Shown: positions 28,184-47,570, numbered from the stretch's first letter. The stretch: DNA of 64,000 bases from Listeria seeligeri serovar 1/2b str. SLCC3954 (GCF_000027145.1 NC_013891.1:186001-250000); one strand, 5' to 3'. The notes: a model not told the origin generated them from the sequence alone. Made by a program: numbers and translations.

Positions 28184-28214
28184 AAAGAGGCTGGGTTATT
28201 CCAGTCTCTTTTTT
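28184..28214 (+). terminator. Terminator of ftsH
   Basis: AAAGAGGCTGG (28184-28194) pairs with CCAGTCTCTTT (28201-28211), with T residues to 28214. Confidence 0.9.
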
Positions 28215-28294
28215 GAAGCTATATTATTCGGATTTTAGTTTAAAACATGATATGATACGTTAGAAAAATCTTCTAAAGGACGGTATGCAAACTT

Positions 28295-29074
28295 ATGATA
28301 CTTGTAATTGATGTTGGAAATACGAATTGTACTGTCGGGGTTTACAAGCAGCAAAAACTTTTAAGGCATTGGCGGATGACAACTGATCGCCACCGCACAT
28401 CTGATGAACTTGGGATGACGGTTTTGAACTTTTTTTCTCATGCAAATATAGCTCCTGCTGATATACAAGGAATTATCATTTCGTCCGTCGTTCCACCAAT
28501 TATGCATGCTATGGAAACGATGTGTGTGCGTTATTTTAATATTCGGCCGCTAATCGTTGGACCAGGTATTAAAACAGGTCTAAACGTAAAAGTCGACAAC
28601 CCTCGCGAAATCGGCTCTGACCGTATCGTAAATGCCGTTGCCGCATCCGCAGAATATGGTACTCCGGTAATCGTGGTTGACTTTGGGACAGCTACAACCT
28701 TTTGCTATATTGATGAATCAGGTGTATATCAAGGCGGAGCAATTGCGCCAGGTATCATGATTTCAACAGAAGCTTTATATAATAGAGCCGCAAAACTACC
28801 TCGAGTAGACATTGCTGAATCAAGCCAAATCATCGGCAAATCAACCGTTGCTTCAATGCAGGCAGGAATCTTTTATGGCTTTGTTGGACAATGCGAAGGA
28901 ATTATTAATGAAATGAAAAAACAATCTAATTCAAGCCCAGTCGTTGTTGCTACAGGAGGGCTTGCAAGGATGATAACCGAAAAATCTTCCACAGTAGATA
29001 TCTTGGACCCATTTTTAACACTAAAGGGGCTAGAACTTCTGTACAGAAGAAATAAACCAACTACAGAAAAATAA
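28295..29074 (+). CDS. coaX: Type III pantothenate kinase CoaX
   Basis: Phosphorylates pantothenate in the first step of coenzyme A synthesis. The 259-aa protein shows the ASKHA-type [11 protein letters not shown] phosphate motif at the start, [21 protein letters not shown] and GGAIAPGI, all typical of the type III enzyme. Length is standard. It starts at ATG 28295 with a modest AAGGACGG ribosome site and is followed after 15 bp by hslO, so the two are probably one transcript. The order ftsH-coaX-hslO-cysK matches B. subtilis. Confidence 0.94.
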   Translation: MILVIDVGNTNCTVGVYKQQKLLRHWRMTTDRHRTSDELGMTVLNFFSHANIAPADIQGIIISSVVPPIMHAMETMCVRYFNIRPLIVGPGIKTGLNVKVDNPREIGSDRIVNAVAASAEYGTPVIVVDFGTATTFCYIDESGVYQGGAIAPGIMISTEALYNRAAKLPRVDIAESSQIIGKSTVASMQAGIFYGFVGQCEGIINEMKKQSNSSPVVVATGGLARMITEKSSTVDILDPFLTLKGLELLYRRNKPTTEK

Positions 29075-29089
29075 AAGGAGTCTTAGTTT

Positions 29090-29974
29090 ATGAATGATTA
29101 TTTAGTAAAAGCGTTAGCCTATAATGGCATGGCGCGTGTATATGCAGCAGTAACAACCGAAACAATTAAAGAAGCACAAAAAAGACATGACACTTGGTCT
29201 GTATCATCTGCAGCGCTTGGTAGAACAATGACTGGAACACTATTTCTAGGTGCAATGCAAAAAGAAGACCAAAAAATCACAGTAAAAATAGAAGGTGACG
29301 GTCCAATTGGTCCAATCGTAGCTGATAGTAACGCACAAGGACAAATTCGCGGCTTTGTAACTAATCCACATGTTCACTTTAGCGAATTAAATGATGCTGG
29401 CAAATTAGATGTTCGTAGAGGCGTTGGGACATCAGGCATGCTTTCCGTCGTAAAAGATTTAGGATTTGGCGAAAACTTCACCGGTCAAACTCCTATAGTC
29501 TCAGGTGAAATTGGCGAAGATTTCACCTATTATCTAGCCACTTCTGAACAAATCAATTCTTCCGTGGGTGTTGGAGTACTCGTAAATCCAGATGATACAA
29601 TTGAAGCAGCAGGAGGATTCATGCTACAACTTCTTCCGGGAGCTACAGATGAAGTCATTGACGAAATCGAAAAGAACCTTACCGCCTTACCAACTGTTTC
29701 TAGAATGATTGAAGCAGGAGAAACGCCAGAAACCATACTAGCTAAACTTGCTGGTGGTGAAGAAAAATTACAAATTTTAGAGAAAATCCCTGTTTCATTC
29801 GAATGTAATTGCTCCAAAGAACGTTTCGGTAGTGCAATAATTTCGCTTGGAAAAGAAGAAATTCGCTCAATGATTGAAGAAGACCACGGAGCAGAAGCAG
29901 AATGTCATTTTTGCCGTAACACATATGATTTCTCAGAACAAGAACTAGAAAAACTTTACGAAGAAGCGAAATAA
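29090..29974 (+). CDS. hslO: Redox-regulated chaperone Hsp33
   Basis: A holdase that becomes active when its zinc centre is oxidised. The 294-aa protein has the Hsp33 N-terminal fold and a C-terminal zinc switch with paired motifs CNC (near residue 238) and CHFC (near 271). All four cysteines are present, so redox control should work. ATG 29090 follows AAAAGGAG. It is cotranscribed with coaX and ends at a terminator. Confidence 0.95.
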   Translation: MNDYLVKALAYNGMARVYAAVTTETIKEAQKRHDTWSVSSAALGRTMTGTLFLGAMQKEDQKITVKIEGDGPIGPIVADSNAQGQIRGFVTNPHVHFSELNDAGKLDVRRGVGTSGMLSVVKDLGFGENFTGQTPIVSGEIGEDFTYYLATSEQINSSVGVGVLVNPDDTIEAAGGFMLQLLPGATDEVIDEIEKNLTALPTVSRMIEAGETPETILAKLAGGEEKLQILEKIPVSFECNCSKERFGSAIISLGKEEIRSMIEEDHGAEAECHFCRNTYDFSEQELEKLYEEAK

Positions 29975-29976
29975 CT

Positions 29977-30005
29977 AAAAAAGTGCTCATCACGAGCGCT
30001 TTTTT
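29977..30005 (+). terminator. Terminator of hslO
   Basis: AAAAAAGTGCTC (29977-29988) pairs with GAGCGCTTTTTT (29994-30005) with one G-U pair. Confidence 0.9.
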
Positions 30006-30018
30006 AAAGACGTTAAAC

Positions 30019-30048
30019 TTGACAAAATAGGTCGGATTTAATTAAACT
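30019..30048 (+). promoter_or_regulatory. cysK promoter
   Basis: TTGACA (30019-30024), 18 bp, TAAACT (30043-30048), 38 bp before the cysK start. I see no T-box or S-box in the short leader. Confidence 0.6.
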
Positions 30049-30085
30049 GTATGAAAGACCTAAAAAAGATAGGAGTGTTTTAATA

Positions 30086-31012
30086 ATGACAATTGCAAAT
30101 TCAATAACAGATTTAATTGGAAAGACACCCATTGTAAAACTTAACCGTTTACCAGAGGCAGGTAGCGCAGATGTATATGTAAAATTAGAATTCCAAAATC
30201 CAGGTGGCAGTGTAAAAGACCGTATTGCAAACGCGATGATTGAAAACGCCGAAAAATCAGGTGCTTTAAAACCAGGTGATACTATCATCGAACCAACAAG
30301 TGGGAATACTGGAATTGGTTTAGCGATGGTTGCAGCTGCAAAAGGCTACCAAGCAATTTTCGTAATGCCAGAAACAATGAGTTTAGAACGTCGTAAATTA
30401 CTTCAAGCTTACGGTGCAAAATTAGTTTTAACACCAGGACCTGATGGCATGAAAGGCGCTATTGCTAAAGCAGAAGAATTAGCGAAAGAAAATAATTACT
30501 TTGTTCCTCAACAATTCCATAATCCAGCTAACCCAGCTGTACATGAAGAAACAACAGGTCCAGAAATTGTCGAAGCATTCGGCAAAGACGGGTTGGATGC
30601 CTTTATAGCAGGAGTTGGGACAGGTGGAACTGTAACTGGTGTAGGTCATGTACTTAAAAAGAATTACCCTGATGTGAAAATTTATGCACTTGAACCAGAA
30701 GAATCCCCAGTGCTTAGTGGTGGATCTCCATCACCTCATAAAATCCAAGGAATTGGAGCTGGATTCGTCCCAGATACTTTAGATACAAAAGTCTATGATG
30801 GTATCCTAAAAGTTTCTAGTGAAGATGCTTTAGAAACAGCGCGCGAAGTTGCAAAAAAAGAAGGTATTCTCGTGGGTATTTCTTCAGGAGCAACAATTAA
30901 AGCAGCACTTGATTTAGCAAAAGAACTCGGAGCAGGCAAAAAAGTACTAGCTATCGTTGCAAGTAATGGTGAACGTTACCTAAGTACACCGCTTTATAAT
31001 TTTGAAGACTAA
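30086..31012 (+). CDS. cysK: Cysteine synthase (O-acetylserine sulfhydrylase)
   Basis: PLP enzyme that makes cysteine from O-acetylserine and sulfide. The 308-aa protein has the PLP lysine in NPGGSVKDR (near residue 42), the phosphate- and substrate-binding loop EPTSGNTG, and [12 protein letters not shown], all typical of CysK. Length is normal. It starts at ATG 30086 behind ATAGGAG. CysE, which supplies O-acetylserine, is encoded at 57471-58085. The three LhrC-type sRNA genes follow. Confidence 0.96.
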   Translation: MTIANSITDLIGKTPIVKLNRLPEAGSADVYVKLEFQNPGGSVKDRIANAMIENAEKSGALKPGDTIIEPTSGNTGIGLAMVAAAKGYQAIFVMPETMSLERRKLLQAYGAKLVLTPGPDGMKGAIAKAEELAKENNYFVPQQFHNPANPAVHEETTGPEIVEAFGKDGLDAFIAGVGTGGTVTGVGHVLKKNYPDVKIYALEPEESPVLSGGSPSPHKIQGIGAGFVPDTLDTKVYDGILKVSSEDALETAREVAKKEGILVGISSGATIKAALDLAKELGAGKKVLAIVASNGERYLSTPLYNFED

Positions 31013-31019
31013 TAAAAAC

Positions 31020-31061
31020 AAAGACCACTTGTTTAGAGTTATCCTTAAACAGGTGGTCTTA
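31020..31061 (+). terminator. Terminator of cysK
   Basis: A long stem pairs AAGACCACTTGTTTA (from 31021) with TAAACAGGTGGTCTT (to 31060), followed by ATTTATT. Confidence 0.82.
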
Positions 31062-31146
31062 TTTATTAAAAGAAATAAATACATTTCTTACTATTTTCTA
31101 ATCAAATGCACAGGGGAAATTTTCTTTTCTCGGTTAATATATAACC

Positions 31147-31257
31147 ATAAGCTAACAACAAACAAAACATTTTCATTCTTTCCCCTTTTTAGAATGAAAA
31201 TCCCAAACTCCCTTTTTGACCGATGCGGTTTACTCCCTTTTTCCGCATCGGTTTTTT
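31147..31257 (+). ncRNA. lhrC: LhrC-family small RNA, copy 1
   Basis: A 111-bp unit beginning ATAAGCTAACAAC, 6 bp after a TAATAT -10 element (31135-31140). It has a first hairpin (TTTCATTC...GAATGAAA), an unpaired CU-rich stretch (ACTCCCTTTTTGACC) and a terminator stem CCGATGCGG/CCGCATCGG whose loop holds a second ACTCCCTTTTT. LhrC sRNAs of L. monocytogenes lie in tandem between cysK and sul and use such CU-rich motifs to pair with mRNA ribosome sites. Position, length and layout all fit. Confidence 0.88.
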
Positions 31258-31350
31258 AATACAAAAAAATGAAAAGAAAAACCGAGAAATCTCATGAAAC
31301 TCTAAGAAAAATCACAGTGTATCCACCAAAACTTTGGTTAATATATAGTC

Positions 31351-31459
31351 ATAAGCTAACAACAAGCAAATATTTTCATTCTTTCCCCCTTTTTAGAATG
31401 AAATCTAAACTCCCTTTTTGACCAGTGTGGTTTACTCCCTTTTTCCACACTGGTTTTTT
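31351..31459 (+). ncRNA. lhrC: LhrC-family small RNA, copy 2
   Basis: A 109-bp unit with the same layout as copy 1 and a TAATAT -10 at 31339-31344. The terminator stem is CCAGTGTGG/CCACACTGG instead of CCGATGCGG/CCGCATCGG. Both arms changed together, which is direct evidence for the RNA structure. The single-stranded CU-rich motifs are kept. Confidence 0.88.
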
Positions 31460-31551
31460 AATACAAAAAATGAAAAGAAAAACCGAGAAATCTCATGAAA
31501 CTCTAAGAAAAATCACAGTGTATCCACCAAAACTTTGGTTAATATATAGTC

Positions 31552-31662
31552 ATAAGCTAACAACAAGCAAATATTTTCATTCTTTCCCCTTTTTAGAATG
31601 AAAATCCCAAACTCCCTTTTTGACCGATGCGGTTTACTCCCTTTTTCCGCATCGGTTTTTTT
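31552..31662 (+). ncRNA. lhrC: LhrC-family small RNA, copy 3
   Basis: A 111-bp unit nearly identical to copy 1 in its 3' half and to copy 2 in its 5' part and promoter, with -10 TAATAT at 31540-31545. About 90 bp upstream of copies 2 and 3 are almost identical and presumably hold the control region; in L. monocytogenes the LisRK system drives lhrC. The T run (31656-31662) lies 57 bp before the folP start. Confidence 0.88.
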
Positions 31663-31718
31663 GTGCGCTAAAATTGCTGAATTCTGCTATAATAAATCAC
31701 GGAAAGAGGTGTTTGGTC

Positions 31719-32534
31719 TTGAAGAAGTGGAAAAAGGATCACCTAGGCATGGTCATGGGAATATTAAATGTTACGCCAGACTCTTTTTCGGATGGTGGTA
31801 AGTATATGCAAGTGGAAGAAGCAGTCATTCGAGCAGTTCAAATGGCAGAGGATGGAGCGGCTATTATTGATGTAGGTGGAATTTCCACAAGACCGGGATT
31901 TTCGGAAGTATCTACAGATGAAGAGTTAGCGCGAATTATTCCAGTTATTAAAGCGATAAGAGAAAAACTACCAGATATTTGGATATCAGTTGATTCATGG
32001 CGTGCAGCTGTTGCGGAACAAGCTATTTTGGCAGGAGCTAACATGATAAATGATCAATGGGGCGCAAAAAAAGAGCCGCAAATCGCGGAAATCGCCGCTA
32101 AATATGATGTGCCAATATGCTTAATGCACAATCGAGAAAACAAAAATTATGAAAATTTCTTTGAAGATGTAAAAAAAGACCTTCTAGAGAGTGTGGCGAT
32201 TGTGAAATCTGCATCAGTGCCAGATGAACACATTATTTTAGACCCAGGATTTGGTTTCGTTAAAACGCCAGCACAAAATTTAGAAGTTTTGCGAAGAATA
32301 GACGAGATTGTGGCACTGGGTTATGAAGTTCTGCTCGGAACAAGCCGAAAATCAACTATCGGTCTGATTTTAGGAGGAACCCCTGAAGATAGAATGGAAG
32401 GGACCGGAGCGACAACCGTTTATGGTTTTGCGAAAGGCTGTACAATTACGCGAGTGCACGATGTTTTACCAATTGCACGAATGGTGCGCATGGCTGATGC
32501 GATTACTGGAAAGTTAGATATAACAAAATTATAA
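31719..32534 (+). CDS. folP: Dihydropteroate synthase
   Basis: Joins p-aminobenzoate to the pterin diphosphate in folate synthesis; target of sulfonamides. The 271-aa protein shows MGILNVTPDSFSDGG, GAAIIDVGGISTRPG, DSW and LDPGFGF, the standard DHPS motifs. TTG 31719 is chosen because GGAAAGAGGTG (31701-31711) lies just upstream and the length then fits; longer frames would run into the LhrC genes. TATAAT at 31688-31693 may be its -10. It is first in a folP-folB-folK run, with dus and lysS downstream. Confidence 0.94.
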   Translation: MKKWKKDHLGMVMGILNVTPDSFSDGGKYMQVEEAVIRAVQMAEDGAAIIDVGGISTRPGFSEVSTDEELARIIPVIKAIREKLPDIWISVDSWRAAVAEQAILAGANMINDQWGAKKEPQIAEIAAKYDVPICLMHNRENKNYENFFEDVKKDLLESVAIVKSASVPDEHIILDPGFGFVKTPAQNLEVLRRIDEIVALGYEVLLGTSRKSTIGLILGGTPEDRMEGTGATTVYGFAKGCTITRVHDVLPIARMVRMADAITGKLDITKL

Positions 32535-32549
32535 AAGGGGATGCACTAA

Positions 32550-32924
32550 TTGGATAAAATATATTTAAATGAGTTAGCATTTTATGGTTACCACGGAGTT
32601 TTATCAGAAGAAAATAAATTAGGTCAAAAATTCATCATTTCATTAGTTCTAGGTCTTTCAACAAAAAAAGCGGGAATTTCCGATAACGTAAATGACACTG
32701 TTAGCTATGCTGATGTTTATGAAACGGTTAAAGAAATAGCGGAAGGAAAACCTTTTAAATTAATCGAAGCACTTGCAGAAAAAATTGCAACCGAAGTTTT
32801 AGTGAATTATCCGCTTCTTAATGAAGTAACTGTAAAATTAATTAAACCTAATCCACCAATCCCGGGACATTATCATTCGGTAGCGGTAGAAATCGAACGA
32901 AAAAGAAGTGAATTGAATGGCTAA
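32550..32924 (+). CDS. folB: Dihydroneopterin aldolase
   Basis: Converts dihydroneopterin to hydroxymethyldihydropterin. The 124-aa protein has the family start YLNELAFYGYHGVLSEE, the catalytic region LIEALAEKIATEVL, and the C-terminal KLIKPNPPIPGHYHSVAVEI. It starts at TTG 32550 behind AAAGGGG and overlaps folK by 8 bp, which indicates translational coupling. Confidence 0.94.
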   Translation: MDKIYLNELAFYGYHGVLSEENKLGQKFIISLVLGLSTKKAGISDNVNDTVSYADVYETVKEIAEGKPFKLIEALAEKIATEVLVNYPLLNEVTVKLIKPNPPIPGHYHSVAVEIERKRSELNG

Positions 32925-33396
32925 AGCTTTTCTATCTATTGGGACGAATATTGGGGAGCGTTTGGATAATTTAAATAGTGCAGTCAGTGGATTAGCTGCT
33001 GTAGAGCAAATCAAGATTATAAAGGTGTCAAGTGTTTATGAAACAGATGCAGTGGGCTATGAAGATCAAGCGGCATTTTTAAATATCGTAGTAGAAATTG
33101 AAACAAGTTTTGCACCAGTAGAATTATTAGATTTTTGTCTTGCGTTGGAACTTGAATTAGGTAGAGTTCGACTGTTCAAATGGGGACCTCGACTAATTGA
33201 TATTGATATTTTATTATATGAAGATGTTAAATTAGACACAGAAAAGCTGAAAATCCCACATCCTTATATGAAAGAACGAGCATTTGTGATGATTCCATTA
33301 ATAGAAATTTCCCCAGATAAAGCTAATATTCAAGTAAATCAAGTAGTTTTAGCCGAACAAGGGGTCCGAAAATCGAAAAAACAAGTGAACTGGTAA
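32917..33396 (+). CDS. folK: Hydroxymethyldihydropterin pyrophosphokinase
   Basis: Transfers pyrophosphate from ATP to the pterin that FolP uses. The 159-aa protein has LSIGTNIGERLDNL, VSSVYETDAVG, and the catalytic RLFKWGPRLIDIDILLYED and IPHPYMKERAFVMIPL signatures. The start overlaps the end of folB. It completes the folate gene run before dus. Confidence 0.95.
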   Translation: MAKAFLSIGTNIGERLDNLNSAVSGLAAVEQIKIIKVSSVYETDAVGYEDQAAFLNIVVEIETSFAPVELLDFCLALELELGRVRLFKWGPRLIDIDILLYEDVKLDTEKLKIPHPYMKERAFVMIPLIEISPDKANIQVNQVVLAEQGVRKSKKQVNW

Positions 33397-33469
33397 AATT
33401 GGCACTTGCAGAAAAAACTGTTTATGATAACATATCACTAGCGCAATTTAAGAGGAAAGGGGTTTTAAA

Positions 33470-34465
33470 ATGTTTCAAATAGGTAATGTAGAAATTAAAA
33501 ATCAAGTAGTTGTGGCTCCGATGGCGGGGATATCTAATTCAGCATTCCGTCTGACAGTTAAAGAATTCGGAGCAGGTCTTGTTTGCTGTGAAATGATCAG
33601 TGATAAAGGAATTGCTTATCGAAATGCCAAAACACTTGATATGCTATATATTGATGAAAAAGAGAAACCACTAAGCCTGCAAATTTTTGGTGGAGAAAAA
33701 GAAACGCTTGTAGAAGCTGCAAAATTTGTAGCTGAAAACACGACTGCTGATATTATTGATATTAATATGGGGTGTCCAGTTAATAAGATTATCAAGTGTG
33801 AAGCAGGAGCGAAATGGCTACTTGATCCAAACAAAGTATATGATATGGTTGCAGCTGTTGTAGATGCTGTAGATAAGCCAGTTACAGTAAAAATGCGTAT
33901 TGGATGGGATGAGGAACATGTATTTGCAATTGAAAATGCGCTAGCTGCTGAACGTGCAGGAGCTGCTGCTGTCGCAATGCACGGCCGCACGCGTGTACAA
34001 ATGTATGAAGGTAGTGCTAATTGGGATGTACTCAGAGATGTGAAACGAGAACTTAAGATTCCATTTATGGCTAATGGTGATGTAAGAACTCCAGAAGATG
34101 CAAAACGAATTTTAGAACATACTGGTGCTGATGGGGTAATGATAGGTCGCGCAGCACTCGGAAACCCGTGGATGATTTATCGAACAGTGAAATATCTTGA
34201 AACAGGTGAACTATTACCAGAACCAGAACCGCGCGAAAAAATGCAAACAGCCATGCTGCATTTAAACCGTTTAGTCGAGTTAAAAGGAGAAAACATCGCA
34301 GTTCGTGAATTTAGACAACATGCTGCTTATTATCTAAAAGGCGCTAGAGGAAGTACGCGTGCCAAAGTTGCTGCAAATCAAGCAACAAAACAAGCAGAAA
34401 TGGAAGCAATTTTAAACGAATTTGTTCTCCAATACGAAGAAAAAGAGTTAACAAAACAAAATTAA
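33470..34465 (+). CDS. dusB: tRNA-dihydrouridine synthase (DusB type)
   Basis: FMN enzyme that reduces uridine to dihydrouridine in tRNA D-loops. The 331-aa TIM-barrel protein has VVAPMAGISNSAFR, the DINMGCPVNKI motif with the catalytic Cys, KMRIGWDEEH, AMHGRTRVQMYEG and GVMIGRAALGNPW. It starts at ATG 33470 behind AGGAAAGGGG. A Dus gene between the folate genes and lysS also occurs in B. subtilis (yacF). It ends at a terminator before lysS. Confidence 0.94.
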   Translation: MFQIGNVEIKNQVVVAPMAGISNSAFRLTVKEFGAGLVCCEMISDKGIAYRNAKTLDMLYIDEKEKPLSLQIFGGEKETLVEAAKFVAENTTADIIDINMGCPVNKIIKCEAGAKWLLDPNKVYDMVAAVVDAVDKPVTVKMRIGWDEEHVFAIENALAAERAGAAAVAMHGRTRVQMYEGSANWDVLRDVKRELKIPFMANGDVRTPEDAKRILEHTGADGVMIGRAALGNPWMIYRTVKYLETGELLPEPEPREKMQTAMLHLNRLVELKGENIAVREFRQHAAYYLKGARGSTRAKVAANQATKQAEMEAILNEFVLQYEEKELTKQN

Positions 34466-34471
34466 TCATGG

Positions 34472-34498
34472 TTGCCCTGGGTTTTCAGGGCAATTTTT
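34472..34498 (+). terminator. Terminator of dusB
   Basis: TTGCCCTG (34472-34479) pairs perfectly with CAGGGCAA (34486-34493), then TTTTT. Confidence 0.93.
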
Positions 34499-34567
34499 AA
34501 ATTTACACTAGAAAAATCAGGCCAAAAAAGCGTATAATGGAAACATCTGTAGAAATGAATAGAATAG

Positions 34568-36076
<1,509 letters not shown>

Positions 36077-36079
36077 TAC

Positions 36080-36121
36080 CAAATCCAGGACTGATATTTT
36101 CGGTTCTGGATTTTATTTTTT
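36080..36121 (+). terminator. Terminator of lysS
   Basis: AATCCAG near 36083 pairs with CTGGATT, the stem extending inward through G-U pairs, and is followed by a long T-rich run (TTATTTTTTTT). Confidence 0.85.
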
Positions 36122-36171
36122 TTAGTAAGAAAAACAAATTTTCCAAAGAGAAACTTTTTCTTAAAATATGC

Positions 36172-36296
36172 TTGCAATACCTATAAAAACATGATATATT
36201 TATAAACGTTCCAGTTAAACAAAGACAAATTGTTCTTCCAGAAATTAAAATTTTTTGAAAAAACATCTTGACTTTGAACGATGGATAGAGTAAGAT
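36172..36296 (+). promoter_or_regulatory. Tandem promoters P1 and P2 of the first rRNA operon
   Basis: P1: TTGCAA (36172-36177), 17 bp, TATATT (36195-36200). P2: TTGACT (36268-36273), 17 bp, TAAGAT (36291-36296). The leader from there to the 16S gene (36297-36523) has no gene and is repeated before the second operon. Confidence 0.75.
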
Positions 36297-36523
36297 ATAA
36301 GAGTTGCTGCTAAACGCAGCGGCAAAGAAAACTGACCTTTGAAAACTGAACAAAGAAGAAGACGAAAAGCAATGAGACGTAAAGTCTCACTGGTAATCGC
36401 AGGGCAGAAAACAGAAAGCTGTTTTCAACAAGAAACAAACTAGTAATTTAATTGCTAGCGAAGTCAATTTGACGCAAGGAATCTTATTCACGGTGTTGAA
36501 TAAGTATTCAAATTCAATTTATA

Positions 36524-38080
<1,557 letters not shown>

Positions 38081-38321
38081 AAAAGGAAACCTGTGTGTTT
38101 TCGTTCTTCTCTGTTTGTTCAGTTTTGAGAGGTTATTACTTCTCTGTATGTTTGTTCTTTGAAAACTAGATAAGAAAGTTAGTAAAGTTAGCATAAGTAG
38201 TGTAACTATTTATGACACAAGTAACCGAGAATCATCTGAAAGTGAATCTTTCATCTAATTCGACGTATCATCGCTGATACAGACAATTAGAAAAACAACC
38301 TTTACTTCGACGAAGTAAATT

Positions 38322-41252
<2,931 letters not shown>

Positions 41253-41330
41253 AAAAATGAAACGAAGTTACCTAACTTGAATCCTTTCTTCTCTAGTTTT
41301 GAGAGAGCAATCTTTCAACAACTCAATATT

Positions 41331-41448
41331 GTCTGGTAGTTATGGCGAGAAGGTCACACCCGTTCCCATCCCGAACACGGTAGTTAAGCTTCTCTGCGCC
41401 AATGGTAGTTGGGGGTTTCCCCCTGCGAGAGTAGGTCGCTGCCGGGCA
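41331..41448 (+). rRNA. 5S ribosomal RNA, copy 1
   Basis: About 117 nt from TCTGGTAGTTATGGCG to CTGCCGGGCA, with the conserved CCGTTCCCATCCCGAACACG segment. It has T at 41416, where copy 2 has C. Confidence 0.95.
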
Positions 41449-41456
41449 ATATTTCT

Positions 41457-41529
41457 GGAGGTTTAGCTCAGCTGGGAGAGCATCTGCCTTACAAGCAGAG
41501 GGTCAGCGGTTCGATCCCGTTAACCTCCA
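41457..41529 (+). tRNA. tRNA-Val (anticodon UAC)
   Basis: The acceptor GGAGGTT pairs with AACCTCC; the anticodon stem-loop is CTGCCTTACAAGCAG. First of nine tRNA genes after the first rRNA operon, probably read from its promoters. CCA is not encoded. Confidence 0.96.
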
Positions 41530-41537
41530 TTTTTTAT

Positions 41538-41613
41538 GCCGGCTTAGCTCAGTTGGTAGAGCAACTGATTTGTAATCAGTAGGTCGCGAGTTCGACTCTT
41601 GCAGCCGGCACCA
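41538..41613 (+). tRNA. tRNA-Thr (anticodon UGU)
   Basis: The acceptor GCCGGCT pairs with AGCCGGC; the anticodon loop is in CTGATTTGTAATCAG. The 3' CCA (41611-41613) is encoded. Confidence 0.96.
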
Positions 41614-41651
41614 TTAATATTTTCTTTATAATAGTGCATATATATTGTAGA

Positions 41652-41724
41652 GAGCCGTTAGCTCAGTTGGTAGAGCATCTGACTTTTAATCAGAGGGTCG
41701 CTGGTTCGAACCCAGCACGGCTCA
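41652..41724 (+). tRNA. tRNA-Lys (anticodon UUU)
   Basis: The acceptor GAGCCGT pairs with ACGGCTC; the anticodon loop is in CTGACTTTTAATCAG. Confidence 0.96.
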
Positions 41725-41729
41725 CTTTT

Positions 41730-41811
41730 GCGGGTGTGGCGGAATTGGCAGACGCACCAGATTTAGGATCTGGCGCCGCGAGGCGTGGGGGTTCAAGTCC
41801 CTTCACCCGCA
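41730..41811 (+). tRNA. tRNA-Leu (anticodon UAG)
   Basis: The acceptor GCGGGTG pairs with CACCCGC; the anticodon loop is in CCAGATTTAGGATCTGG. A long variable arm marks a class II tRNA. Confidence 0.96.
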
Positions 41812-41821
41812 CTTATGATAT

Positions 41822-41893
41822 GCGGAAGTAGTTCAGTGGTAGAACATCACCTTGCCAAGGTGGGGGTCGCGGGTTCGAACCCCGTCTTCCGCT
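41822..41893 (+). tRNA. tRNA-Gly (anticodon GCC)
   Basis: The acceptor GCGGAAG pairs with CTTCCGC; the anticodon loop is in CACCTTGCCAAGGTG. Confidence 0.96.
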
Positions 41894-41914
41894 TGTTTTT
41901 AAAAGTTCCAATAT

Positions 41915-42000
41915 GCCGGGGTGGCGGAACTGGCAGACGCACAGGACTTAAAATCCTGCGGATAGTGATATCCGTACCGGTTCGATTCCGGTCCTCGGCA
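41915..42000 (+). tRNA. tRNA-Leu (anticodon UAA)
   Basis: The acceptor GCCGGGG pairs with CCTCGGC (one G-U); the anticodon loop is in CAGGACTTAAAATCCTG. A long variable arm is present. Confidence 0.96.
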
Positions 42001-42011
42001 TTATTTCATAT

Positions 42012-42085
42012 GCGCCCATAGCTCAACTGGATAGAGTACTTGACTACGAATCAAGCGGTTAGAGGTTCGACTCCTCTTGGGCGCA
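42012..42085 (+). tRNA. tRNA-Arg (anticodon ACG)
   Basis: The acceptor GCGCCCA pairs with TGGGCGC; the anticodon loop is in CTTGACTACGAATCAAG. The A would be edited to inosine by TadA. Confidence 0.96.
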
Positions 42086-42095
42086 CTTTATTAAA

Positions 42096-42169
42096 CGGGA
42101 AGTAGCTCAGCTTGGTAGAGCACTTGGTTTGGGACCAAGGGGTCGCAGGTTCGAATCCTGTCTTCCCGA
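42096..42169 (+). tRNA. tRNA-Pro (anticodon UGG)
   Basis: The acceptor CGGGAAG pairs with CTTCCCG; the anticodon loop is in CTTGGTTTGGGACCAAG. Confidence 0.96.
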
Positions 42170-42186
42170 TTTTTATTTTTTATTAT

Positions 42187-42262
42187 GGGGCCTTAGCTCA
42201 GCTGGGAGAGCGCCTGCTTTGCACGCAGGAGGTCAGCGGTTCGATCCCGCTAGGCTCCACCA
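42187..42262 (+). tRNA. tRNA-Ala (anticodon UGC)
   Basis: The acceptor GGGGCCT pairs with AGGCTCC (one G-U); the anticodon loop is in CCTGCTTTGCACGCAGG. CCA (42260-42262) is encoded. Last tRNA before the second rRNA operon, with no clear terminator between them. Confidence 0.96.
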
Positions 42263-42284
42263 AATTTTATTTTTCTAAAATGTC

Positions 42285-42313
42285 TTGACATTTACTAGAA
42301 GATAGAGTAAGAT
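42285..42313 (+). promoter_or_regulatory. Promoter of the second rRNA operon
   Basis: TTGACA (42285-42290), 17 bp, TAAGAT (42308-42313). From about 42302 the sequence repeats the leader of the first operon. No counterpart of the upstream P1 is present; the last tRNA gene lies there instead. Confidence 0.78.
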
Positions 42314-42540
42314 ATAAGAGTTGCTGCTAAACGCAGCGGCAAAGAAAACTGACCTTTGAAAACTGAACAAAGAAGAAGACGAAAAGCAATGAGACGTAAA
42401 GTCTCACTGGTAATCGCAGGGCAGAAAACAGAAAGCTGTTTTCAACAAGAAACAAACTAGTAATTTAATTGCTAGCGAAGTCAATTTGACGCAAGGAATC
42501 TTATTCACGGTGTTGAATAAGTATTCAAATTCAATTTATA

Positions 42541-44097
<1,557 letters not shown>

Positions 44098-44338
44098 AAA
44101 AGGAAACCTGTGTGTTTTCGTTCTTCTCTGTTTGTTCAGTTTTGAGAGGTTATTACTTCTCTGTATGTTTGTTCTTTGAAAACTAGATAAGAAAGTTAGT
44201 AAAGTTAGCATAAGTAGTGTAACTATTTATGACACAAGTAACCGAGAATCATCTGAAAGTGAATCTTTCATCTAATTCGACGTATCATCGCTGATACAGA
44301 CAATTAGAAAAACAACCTTTACTTCGACGAAGTAAATT

Positions 44339-47269
<2,931 letters not shown>

Positions 47270-47347
47270 AAAAATGAAACGAAGTTACCTAACTTGAATC
47301 CTTTCTTCTCTAGTTTTGAGAGAGCAATCTTTCAACAACTCAATATT

Positions 47348-47465
47348 GTCTGGTAGTTATGGCGAGAAGGTCACACCCGTTCCCATCCCGAACACGGTAG
47401 TTAAGCTTCTCTGCGCCAATGGTAGTTGGGGGCTTCCCCCTGCGAGAGTAGGTCGCTGCCGGGCA
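47348..47465 (+). rRNA. 5S ribosomal RNA, copy 2
   Basis: Same as copy 1 at an offset of 6017 bp, with C at 47433 (T in copy 1). Followed by a strong terminator. Confidence 0.95.
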
Positions 47466-47470
47466 ATTTG

Positions 47471-47499
47471 AAAAGTCCTAATTATTTAGGACTTTTTTT
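47471..47499 (+). terminator. Terminator of the second rRNA operon
   Basis: AAAAGTCCTAA (47471-47481) pairs with TTTAGGACTTTT, followed by T residues to 47499. No such hairpin is seen after the first 5S, in line with readthrough into the tRNA genes. Confidence 0.9.
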
Positions 47500-47520
47500 G
47501 TGTATAAAAAGATAAATAAA

Positions 47521-47570
47521 TTGCTAATAGGTATGGATATCTAGTATAATTAAAGTCAAAAATAGTCAAA
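47521..47570 (+). promoter_or_regulatory. ctsR operon promoter with CtsR operator
   Basis: TTGCTA (47521-47526), 18 bp, TATAAT (47545-47550). Just downstream are two direct heptads AGTCAAA at 47554-47560 and 47564-47570 separated by three bases, the CtsR heptad-repeat operator. This implies autorepression relieved by heat. Confidence 0.88.

Noticed and set aside
31002..31801. Short reading frames across the cysK-folP gap, and long folP frames starting at 31598 or 31620
   Set aside because: They run through the LhrC sRNA units and terminator stems. The folP ribosome site and length point to TTG 31719.
41457..42262. Possible prophage or island attachment sites in the tRNA cluster
   Set aside because: No integrase, no direct repeat of a tRNA 3' end and no foreign genes are seen; the cluster runs straight into the second rRNA operon.
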